Part shown: positions 57,595 through 64,000 of the stretch, one piece after another
Layout: each line of letters starts with the position of its first letter
How positions within the stretch are numbered: the stretch's first letter is position 1
The notes under the pieces: generated by a model
What the model saw: only the letters and a program-made list of their open reading frames with translations
What the model was told of the DNA's origin: nothing
Database searches by the model: none
Position numbers and translations under genes: made by a program
NCBI GenBank assembly: GCA_003116975.1
Contig: BGKB01000073.1
Span: 310,001 to 374,000, forward strand
Direction of reading: 5' to 3'
Source of the DNA: Aurantiochytrium sp. KH105
Lineage: Eukaryota > Sar > Bigyra > Thraustochytrida > Thraustochytriidae
DNA: 64,000 bases

Positions 57595-57621
57595 GCAGAG
57601 CAGAGCAGAGCAGAGCAGAGC
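57595..57621 (+). repeat. (GCAGA)n pentanucleotide repeat
   Basis: About five units ending 54 bp upstream of the TIR-like/TPR start codon. It is the same pentamer as at 27829-27870. Confidence 0.93.
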
Positions 57622-57675
57622 GCGAAGAGCAGAGCGGGGCAGGGCGGAGAGGAGAGACGAGGGGGAGGGGGGGCG

Positions 57676-59922
57676 ATGAAGGCCGTGAGGAGGCTGTCGA
57701 AGCGGCTGTCCGTGGTGCGCAAGGATAACCTGAGCAACGATGTCGTCTCGTTTCGAGGCGTGTCCCTTGGCGTGCTCGAAGAACTGGCGCAGGCCGTGCA
57801 GGACGGGAGCGCCGCGCCCGGCGTGGAACTGTACGAATGCGTAGAGGCGCACGACAGGTTCCAGTTGGGCGACAGCGTGCAGCTCGTGGACAAAGCGCCC
57901 CAGCAGCCCAGCTCGCTCCTGTCCTTGATCAGCGAGAAGCAGTACGCCGGGCGGTGGCGCGCACCGGAAGGCGTCGTCCAGGACGTGCTCTTCCTGCCAA
58001 GCAAATTCAAACGCAAGGAACGCAAAGAGTGGAACATGCACGACGTGAGCGTCTTCGTGCTCATGGTGAGAACCCAGGAAAATCAAGAACGCTTTGTCGA
58101 CACGGTCGGCCGCGAGGGGCGTGGCTCGGCCTTTGCAGGCATTTTCGTGTCGCAGTCTCATACGAGCCGCTTTGCTGACCTCGTTCACGCTTTGCATAGG
58201 TACTTTGAAGACAAAGGCATTGCGCCCCGAAGTCGTTTCGTCTGGCTCGACATTTGCAGCGCCAACCAACACGTGCTGCACAACGACAAAGCAGGGCCGG
58301 ACAACAAGCTTCACTTCTTACTCGAATCCTCGCTGCGCCGCGGCATCGACCGCTTCGACGATCGCGTGGTCTTCTTTGACCGATGGGACCGCCCGACACC
58401 GCTCTCGCGTGCGTGGTGTGTCTGGGAAATGCACATTATGCGGAGCAAAGCCGGCGGCACAGGGGCCATCAATATTATTGTTCCGCCCGCACTCGAGCGA
58501 AAGCTGCCAGACATGATGTTGGACGATGTAGCGCAGGTCCGCGCGCCGTACGCATCCTTTGACTCGCGTGCTGCGGCTGCAATGAACGAGCGCGACCACG
58601 AGATGATCCATGCCATCTTTCGCGACTCTGCCGGAGGTTACGTCGCCATCAACGGGGCCATTCTCGGCGGTGTTCGCGTGGCTGCGCTCGACACCATTCG
58701 ACGCGCCGTGCAGCGGAGCGTGCAGAACGACAACCTCGGCGCGGACAGCCCAGAGGCGGCCGCCCTCCTCACGCGGCTCGGCGTCTTGCTCACGGAGGAG
58801 CAGCTCTACGACGCTGCCGTCGATGCGCTCCGTAGCGCGCTGAGCACATTGCGTAGCGTCTATGGTCCCGACGACATGCGTGTGGCCCAAGTGCTTGGGT
58901 ATCTGGGCAATGCGCTCGCCGACCAGGGCAAGCCAAGCGAGGCCTTCAAGGCGCTCACTTGCTACGAAGAAGAGCTCGCCATTACGCGAAAGGCTTTGCC
59001 GGAAAACCACCCGGATATCGCCACTGTTCTCAATAATCTCGCCTGTCTTCTCGAGGATGTGGAGCGCTATGACGAGGCTCTCGAGGCGTACCTCGAGGCA
59101 CTCAGTATTTGGCGCCAGCAGCCCGATGCGGAAAGCTCCGAGGAGGAAGCCATTGTGCTTCTTAACATTGGTTCGCTTTACTTTCAAAAGGGCCAGCTCG
59201 AAAAGGCGTCACAGTACACGTCCGAGTCCATTGACCTCTTCAAGGCTATCGACGCTTCACACGAGCGCCTTCCCGAGGTGTACACGAACTTGGCAGTCAT
59301 TTTCCACTCAGAGGGCAAAATCGAGGCTGCCATGGACCAAATGCGAAGCGCAGAATCTGTCGCATCGGACCCTGACATGCAGGCCGATGTGCAATTACTC
59401 ATGGCGAACATGCTCGACGACGATGGAAAGATCGATGATGCGCTCACTCTGTACAAGGCGGCGTACGCGACACTCGTCGAGCACTACGGCGCGCGCCACA
59501 CCCGCTGTGCCGACGTCCTGAACTTCATGGGAGCCTTGTGCCAGACGAAGGGCAAGTTCGCCGATGCGCTTTCGCACTTTGAGAACGCTCTGTCGATTCG
59601 AATGGAGCTTCTTGGCGAGAAGCACCCAGAAACGGCGCAGACGTTGTTTAACATGGCGCAGAGTCTCGAGAGCCAGGGGCACATTGATCAGGCTCTCGAA
59701 CGGAGCAAAGATGCTCTCGATGCTTTCCGCTCCGCATATGGGTCTGATCATCCCGACACTAAAGATGCCAAGAGGCAGTACGATCGTCTTGAGCGCATTG
59801 CGCGCGAACTGGGTCATCGACCTTCAGCTCCGCAGCTCGGCAGCATGGCAGGTCGTCGGCGCCCGCGGCCACCCGCGGGTGCACGCAGATCGCGCCGCGA
59901 GCTTCTTGCCGTCAACACATGA
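57676..59922 (+). CDS. TIR-like domain + kinesin-light-chain-type TPR protein
   Basis: 748 residues from ATG 57676 (MKAVRRLSKRLSVVRKDNLS). Residues about 130-290 form an alpha/beta domain with FAGIFVSQSHTSRFADLVHA, RSRFVWLDICSANQH and PLSRAWCVWEMH. The FVSHxxxxxFxxLV ... VWLDxxxxNQH ... PLxRxWCxxE series is known from uncharacterised algal, protist and bacterial proteins and resembles TIR-type folds. About ten TPR units of the 42-residue kinesin light chain style follow (345-735), e.g. HPDIATVLNNLACLLEDVER, YDEALEAYLEAL and GEKHPETAQTLFNMAQSLES. No nucleotide-binding domain lies between them. A sensor or scaffold role is plausible; enzymatic NADase activity is not shown, and a clear catalytic Glu beyond the WCVWE motif cannot be named by eye. 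The tail is Arg/Pro-rich. Confidence 0.8.
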   Translation: MKAVRRLSKRLSVVRKDNLSNDVVSFRGVSLGVLEELAQAVQDGSAAPGVELYECVEAHDRFQLGDSVQLVDKAPQQPSSLLSLISEKQYAGRWRAPEGVVQDVLFLPSKFKRKERKEWNMHDVSVFVLMVRTQENQERFVDTVGREGRGSAFAGIFVSQSHTSRFADLVHALHRYFEDKGIAPRSRFVWLDICSANQHVLHNDKAGPDNKLHFLLESSLRRGIDRFDDRVVFFDRWDRPTPLSRAWCVWEMHIMRSKAGGTGAINIIVPPALERKLPDMMLDDVAQVRAPYASFDSRAAAAMNERDHEMIHAIFRDSAGGYVAINGAILGGVRVAALDTIRRAVQRSVQNDNLGADSPEAAALLTRLGVLLTEEQLYDAAVDALRSALSTLRSVYGPDDMRVAQVLGYLGNALADQGKPSEAFKALTCYEEELAITRKALPENHPDIATVLNNLACLLEDVERYDEALEAYLEALSIWRQQPDAESSEEEAIVLLNIGSLYFQKGQLEKASQYTSESIDLFKAIDASHERLPEVYTNLAVIFHSEGKIEAAMDQMRSAESVASDPDMQADVQLLMANMLDDDGKIDDALTLYKAAYATLVEHYGARHTRCADVLNFMGALCQTKGKFADALSHFENALSIRMELLGEKHPETAQTLFNMAQSLESQGHIDQALERSKDALDAFRSAYGSDHPDTKDAKRQYDRLERIARELGHRPSAPQLGSMAGRRRPRPPAGARRSRRELLAVNT

Positions 59923-60285
59923 ACAAATCTGAATAGGCCAAGCTCGCGGCGCCGCCTTCTACATGCACACCTACCTACAGCCATTCCGGCAAATTTCTGA
60001 ACACTGTTGTTGATTTTGATGAAGTAGTTTCTACTGTAAAAGTCCACCAAAAGAACGAACGTCACGTTTCATTTTTTTAGCTATGCCGGTCAGTTCGGTC
60101 GATTGGCTGACGACTCGGACGTGGTGGTGACCCACACTCAGTGCTTGAGCAACCCTAGTATACGTCTTTTTTCTTCTTTCTCATTTTGGGGTCCCTCTTG
60201 CGTTGATGATGCGCCGCTTCCGCTCCATTTCCATAATTCTCCCTTGGGCGGAGCATTTCTTTTGGGGGGGGAAATCGAGCAAAGC
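59923..60285. other. Spacer between two plus-strand genes
   Basis: 363 bp before the AFG2B-like ATG. The reading frame of the next gene is open back to 60103 but contains no ATG there. A poly-T run and TTTTTTTAG occur at about 60069-60080. No other gene. Confidence 0.6.
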
Positions 60286-62778
60286 ATGCCGCAGACTACG
60301 CTTCCTCTGCGGCCAGGCCGCGCGGACGTGACCTGCGGCCTCCGGCGCGAGGTATCACCAGTGGCTCTCGTCCGGCTGCGCGGGCACCGTAACGATGAGG
60401 CAGCGCGAAATGAGAGGCCGGGGAACGAGTCGCTCTGTCTGGTGCGTCTCGAGTCCTCTTGCGCGAGCGAGCCCGCGTGCGTGTGCGCGAGCAACGGACT
60501 TCGGGCCGTGCGAAAGATTGATACAAGTGTACTCGTGCCGGCGGACGTGGCCAATGGGTTGGCTGCAGACTTTTTCGCGCAAGAGTCCCTCGTCCTCGAC
60601 AACAACACTGAAGAGGACGCGACCAAAGTAGACGTGGGCTTCTATTCGGCTTACCGGCGAGCCTCACTAACACCAGGGGCATCAAGTGTAGAATTGCGTA
60701 TGATTGATGCCGGCGGCTCACCCGTACGTCTCCCACCTGCGTCCACGGTGCGTGAGCAAGTGGATCATTGGGTTCGAACGGGGATGCCTCTCTTGGAGGG
60801 ATGCGTCATCAAGTCGCCCGCTGGACTCGCGCTCGATGCCGTTGTTGCGCGCACGGTGCCTTCTCAAACGCTTGTTACATGTGAGGACACGACGCGCGTC
60901 AGTTTCGACGACCGTCTCGATCTTGCCAATGCAACGGCGCAAAGTAGCTCCCCAGACAAAACCTCCAGCGCGTGTCGCAACGACGTGAACCAACCTTCTG
61001 GCCCTTTGAAAACGCTATACGAGCTGGTCGTGTGGCCCGTTTCTCTTGCGGGAACGTCGCCACTTGTGGACAAACTGCACAGTCCGCGCGGAATTCTTTT
61101 GCATGGCCCGCCAGGGACCGGAAAGTCACATGCAGCGGAGCAACTTGCCAAGGCGCTCATGGATCTTGCACCTTGCAAGCTCTTTGTGTTTGATCAACAA
61201 GCAAGTGCGCAAAGTTCGCCAGAGGAGGGTTTGCGCGAGATTTTCGCAAGAGCAGAGGCATTCGTCAAGCTCAAGAGCGCCCGGGCTCGGGCTCTACTTT
61301 TGGTCGACAACCTCGACACGCTGTGCCCAGTGCGCTCACAAGAACATCAAGGAGAGGAGGCGGGTCCTGCAAGAACAGTCGCTCAGTTGCTAACGCTCAT
61401 GGATGGCTTGCAAGGTGCGGACCGACGCATCGTGGTGCTTGGCGCGACGTCGAGAGCGGACGACGTCGACCCAGCGCTGCGGAGACCAGGGCGGTTTGAA
61501 CGGGAGATTGCCTTTGCACCACCCACGCTAGAAGAGCGCGAAACTTTGCTTGCGGCACTCATTCCCAAGGGGCGCGTATCGAGCGAGGACCTTGTCCAGA
61601 TCTCGCGGCGCACGGTTGGCTTCACAGCCAGCGACCTCGACGCCCTTGTTACCCAGGCGGTTCTGCACCACGGACAGAGGGTCTCCTTGCGAAAAGCAAC
61701 AGTAGCAGCAGGAGAAGCAGGAGCAGGAGAAGACGAGGAGAGTCTGGCACTCGAGGACAACGATAGTCCGGCACTCGACAACGAAGAAAGTATGGCGCTC
61801 GACGACGAAGAGTGCTTGACTCTCGACGACTTTGTAGAAGCGCTTCGCGTTGTGGGAATGACAGGTTCGCTTCTTCGCGGTGGGCGAGGAACAGGACGTG
61901 GTCCTGCGAGCGAGCCTTTGCAGAACAACAAGGAGACTGTGTTCGGGTACGCGTCCGTCAAGCTGGAGCTGGCCAAGGCGGTCGACTGGCCCGTGGAGCG
62001 CGCGGCGGCCATGAAGCGCCTCGATCTGGCCCCACCGCGCGGCATTCTCTTGTACGGCCCGCCCGGCTGCAGCAAAACAACGTTGGCGCGGTCGGTGGCG
62101 GCCCGAACGGGGCATTCGTTCTTTGCGCTGAGCGGCGCCGACGTCTACTCGCCCTTTGTGGGCGATGCGGAGCGGACGGTGCGCGAGGTCTTTGCGCAGG
62201 CGCGCCTCGCGCGTCCCGCTGTGGTGTTCTTGGACGAGTTGGACGCCCTCGTGGGCAAGCGCGCCATGTCGAGCGGCGAGGCGGACGAGGCGGGCTCGGT
62301 GCAGTCGCGCGTGCTGTCCACGCTGCTCAACGAGATGGACGGCCTCGAGGCCGCGCGCGGTCTGCTCGTGCTGGCGGCCACGAACCGCCTCGACATGGTG
62401 GACGCGGCCCTGCGCCGCCCGGGGCGCTTCGACCGCGTCCTGCACGTCCCGCTCCCGGGCCTCGACGACCGCCGCAGCATCTTCGCGGGCTGCCTGGCCA
62501 GGCTCCCGCTCGAGCCCGCGGCGGCCTCCGCGCCGCGCCGCGCCGCCCTCGCGGACCGCCTGGCACGTGCCGCGCACGGCGGACTGGGAATCTCGGGAGC
62601 GCAAATAGATAATCTCTGCCGCGAAGCCGCCGCGCTCGCCGTGCGCAGGGGCCTCGCGCGCGTGCCGGAGGAGCTGCTGCTGGCCGCGCTCGAGGGCGTC
62701 GCCGCGCGCTCGCAGAACGCGGACCCGGGGCCGGAGAGCGGCGGCGACGAGGACGCGGGCGAGGAGGAGGAGGAGTAG
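60286..62778 (+). CDS. Tandem AAA+ ATPase, AFG2B/SPATA5L1-like
   Basis: 830 residues from the first ATG (60286, MPQTTLPLRPGRADV). An N-domain of about 240 residues precedes two AAA modules. D1 has Walker A HGPPGTGKSHA (about 273), Walker B ALLLVDNLDTLCPVRS (about 338) and DPALRRPGRFERE. D2 has Walker A YGPPGCSKTTLA (about 590), then SGADVYSPFVGDAERTVREV, Walker B VVFLDELDALVGKR and AALRRPGRFDRV. The GPPG-C-(S/A)-KTT loop and the SGAD-SPFVGD string place D2 with AFG2/SPATA5L1, AAA proteins that act in ribosome biogenesis (release of pre-60S factors). In D1 the catalytic Walker B Glu is Asn (VDNLD). An acidic insert (AGEDEESLALEDNDSPALDN) lies between the modules and the tail is poly-Glu. Confidence 0.88.
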   Translation: MPQTTLPLRPGRADVTCGLRREVSPVALVRLRGHRNDEAARNERPGNESLCLVRLESSCASEPACVCASNGLRAVRKIDTSVLVPADVANGLAADFFAQESLVLDNNTEEDATKVDVGFYSAYRRASLTPGASSVELRMIDAGGSPVRLPPASTVREQVDHWVRTGMPLLEGCVIKSPAGLALDAVVARTVPSQTLVTCEDTTRVSFDDRLDLANATAQSSSPDKTSSACRNDVNQPSGPLKTLYELVVWPVSLAGTSPLVDKLHSPRGILLHGPPGTGKSHAAEQLAKALMDLAPCKLFVFDQQASAQSSPEEGLREIFARAEAFVKLKSARARALLLVDNLDTLCPVRSQEHQGEEAGPARTVAQLLTLMDGLQGADRRIVVLGATSRADDVDPALRRPGRFEREIAFAPPTLEERETLLAALIPKGRVSSEDLVQISRRTVGFTASDLDALVTQAVLHHGQRVSLRKATVAAGEAGAGEDEESLALEDNDSPALDNEESMALDDEECLTLDDFVEALRVVGMTGSLLRGGRGTGRGPASEPLQNNKETVFGYASVKLELAKAVDWPVERAAAMKRLDLAPPRGILLYGPPGCSKTTLARSVAARTGHSFFALSGADVYSPFVGDAERTVREVFAQARLARPAVVFLDELDALVGKRAMSSGEADEAGSVQSRVLSTLLNEMDGLEAARGLLVLAATNRLDMVDAALRRPGRFDRVLHVPLPGLDDRRSIFAGCLARLPLEPAAASAPRRAALADRLARAAHGGLGISGAQIDNLCREAAALAVRRGLARVPEELLLAALEGVAARSQNADPGPESGGDEDAGEEEEE

Positions 62779-62819
62779 GAGGAGGAGCGCGGCGCGCGAG
62801 GAGAGCGACGACGAGGACG

Positions 62820-63953
62820 ATGAACAGCGCGAGGTCAAGAGTGGCCCTGGGCGCACGGCTCGTTCGCGAGCACGGGAAGGAGATCTCACCGGCACGGGCG
62901 GCGGCGGCGGCGACGGCGGGAAGACGGTGGGCGTCGACGGAGGCGCCCAAGACGTCGGCGGCCTCGTCCGGCCCGCGCATTACAGCGGCTCCGGCGCCGC
63001 CGCACAAGAATATTACCTTGCATTCGCTGGCGACCAAGGTGCGAAAGGGACAGCCCATTAGCATGGTCACCGCGTACGACTACCCGAGTGCTGTGCACGT
63101 GGACAAGGCTGGCATCGATATTCTGCTGGTGGGTGACTCGCTTGGCATGGTGGAGCTCGGATTCGACACGACGCTTCCCGTGACACTTGATGATATGATT
63201 CATCACGGCAAGGCCGTGGCCCGCGGATGCCGCCGGCCGCTGCTGGTGATCGACCTGCCCTTTGGCACCTTTGAGACCTCGCCCCAGCAGGCTGCGCAGA
63301 GCGCAATTCGCGTCATGAAGGAGACGAATTTCGATGCCGTCAAGGTCGAGGGCGGCCGGCAGCGTCTTCCCAATATTGAGGCGATTCTCGACTGCGGCAT
63401 TGCGTGCATGGGTCACATTGGACTCACGCCGCAGAGTTACTCGAGCCTTGGTGGCTTCAAGGCCCAGGGACGCACCGCAGCTGCTGCCTATGAGCTCATC
63501 AAGGATGCCGAGGCGCTGCAAGAAACGGGTTGCTTTGCCCTGGTGATCGAGTGCGTGCCGGCTGCCGTTGCCGACCAGGTCGCCAAGGCCGTCGACATTC
63601 CCGTCATTGGCATTGGTGCTGGGCCGCATACCGACGGTCAGGTCTTGGTTTTTCACGATATGCTCGGCATGATGCAGCACTATCACCATGCCGAGTTCAC
63701 GCCTCTTTTTTGCAAGCAGTATGCAACTGTTGGTCACACCATTCAGAATGGTCTTGCTGATTACAAGCGCGATGTTGAGGAGCGTCGTTTCCCGAGCATG
63801 GAGTACTCGCCGTACAAGATTTCGGATGCCGAGCTCGCCACTTTTATGGATATGGTGGCTTCTCACAACGAGACAAAGCAGCGTCTTGCAAGCGACGGCC
63901 AAGTCAAGTCGGCAGCTGACGATATCGACAACGAGAACATCAAAGTCTACTAG
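62820..63953 (+). CDS. panB: 3-methyl-2-oxobutanoate (ketopantoate) hydroxymethyltransferase
   Basis: 377 residues. The first 60 residues are Ala/Arg/Ser-rich (MNSARSRVALGARLVREHGK) and read as a mitochondrial presequence. The PanB barrel follows: ISMVTAYDYPSAVHVDKAG, DILLVGDSLGMVELGFDTTL (metal Asp in GDS), RPLLVIDLPFGTFE (second metal Asp), VKVEGGRQR, CMGHIGLTPQS, CFALVIECVPAAVA (catalytic Glu) and IPVIGIGAGPHTDGQVLVFH. It transfers a hydroxymethyl from methylene-tetrahydrofolate to alpha-ketoisovalerate, the first committed step to pantothenate and CoA. The C-terminus extends about 40 residues beyond the bacterial barrel. The ATG lies only 41 bp after the stop of the AAA gene, so its promoter must lie in that gene or the two share a transcript. 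Confidence 0.96.
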   Translation: MNSARSRVALGARLVREHGKEISPARAAAAATAGRRWASTEAPKTSAASSGPRITAAPAPPHKNITLHSLATKVRKGQPISMVTAYDYPSAVHVDKAGIDILLVGDSLGMVELGFDTTLPVTLDDMIHHGKAVARGCRRPLLVIDLPFGTFETSPQQAAQSAIRVMKETNFDAVKVEGGRQRLPNIEAILDCGIACMGHIGLTPQSYSSLGGFKAQGRTAAAAYELIKDAEALQETGCFALVIECVPAAVADQVAKAVDIPVIGIGAGPHTDGQVLVFHDMLGMMQHYHHAEFTPLFCKQYATVGHTIQNGLADYKRDVEERRFPSMEYSPYKISDAELATFMDMVASHNETKQRLASDGQVKSAADDIDNENIKVY

Positions 63954-64000
63954 ACTGAGCTGCTCCTCTCCCCTTTTTTCCTCTTTCTTTATCCGACTCT

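Larger units (their letters stand above)
55775..57675. other. Divergent intergenic region WRAP73 / TIR-like TPR gene
   Basis: 1.9 kb, the longest spacer. It has CACT repeats (56206-56227), a partly duplicated stretch (about 56655-56712, GCATTCGCATCAGCCGCAGC twice), CATT runs (56938-56958) and GCAGA repeats (57595-57621). No frame shows a domain; a plus frame of 251 codons (56490-57245) is Ala/Arg/Ser-rich. Confidence 0.55.

Noticed and set aside
55775-57675. Possible gene in the longest spacer
   Set aside because: All frames are Arg/Ala/Ser-rich, with no domain, no good start context and several microsatellites.
60769-60785. GGGTTCGAA, resembling a tRNA B-box
   Set aside because: It lies inside the AFG2B-like coding sequence and no cloverleaf or A-box can be drawn around it.
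1-64000. Transposons, LTR elements or viral insertions
   Set aside because: No reverse transcriptase, integrase, transposase or capsid motif and no long terminal or inverted repeats were seen on either strand.

Overview
This is nuclear DNA of a eukaryotic microbe. Long, mostly uninterrupted reading frames on both strands are separated by 0.04-1.9 kb spacers full of 3-5 nt tandem repeats. Introns are few and short (89-172 bp), and four of the five confidently placed ones start with GTACGT. The genome is GC-rich. Ciliary and centriolar genes (CC2D2A-like, WRAP73, a TTLL tubulin ligase) sit among lipid and CoA genes. This suggests a flagellate-forming heterotrophic protist, most likely a stramenopile of the thraustochytrid (labyrinthulomycete) type. 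The lineage is an inference; the eukaryotic nature is plain from spliced genes and eukaryote-only families.

Layout, left to right. 0-4.8 kb: a decayed WD40 gene, a TTLL glutamylase-like gene (-) and a spliced Jupiter/HN1-like microtubule protein gene (+). 4.8-8.3 kb: a membrane-anchored family II-type pyrophosphatase (-) and a 4CL-type acyl-CoA synthetase (-). 9-15.7 kb: two paralogous beta-lactamase-fold serine hydrolases (-) flanking a WD40 protein (+) with a huge poly-Glu tract, an assembly gap and a CaaX end. 16.7-21.7 kb: a long-chain acyl-CoA synthetase (+) and a head-to-head pair of bacterial-type SPFH genes. 22-29 kb: a class IV aminotransferase (-), DCAF12 (+), a secretory cyclophilin with three introns (+), NTAN1 (-) and proteasome beta PSMB2 (+). 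29.5-39.4 kb: CC2D2A-like (-), an F-box-like/WD protein (-), an alpha/beta hydrolase (+) and serine palmitoyltransferase LCB1 (-). 40.7-46.8 kb: a MYSM1-like SANT+JAMM deubiquitinase (+), an enoyl-CoA hydratase (-) and a small 14-cysteine orphan (-). 48-55.8 kb: Sec24 (+), TMEM161 (+) and WRAP73 (-). 57.7-64 kb: a TIR-like/TPR protein (+), an AFG2B/SPATA5L1-type AAA ATPase (+) and, 41 bp further on, ketopantoate hydroxymethyltransferase PanB (+).

The genes do not form operons, but themes recur. Acyl-CoA, sphingolipid and CoA metabolism is represented by two acyl-CoA synthetases, the hydratase, LCB1 and PanB. Ubiquitin-proteasome and degron biology is represented by DCAF12, NTAN1, PSMB2, the F-box-like protein and MYSM1. 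Cilium, centrosome and microtubule functions are represented by TTLL, the Jupiter-like protein, CC2D2A and WRAP73. No transposon, rRNA, tRNA or CRISPR array could be supported by eye. The points most worth a second look are the TIR-like/TPR protein, the acidic WD40-CaaX protein, the predicted active-site changes in NTAN1 and in AFG2B D1, the cysteine-rich orphan, and the recurring microsatellites just upstream of start codons.
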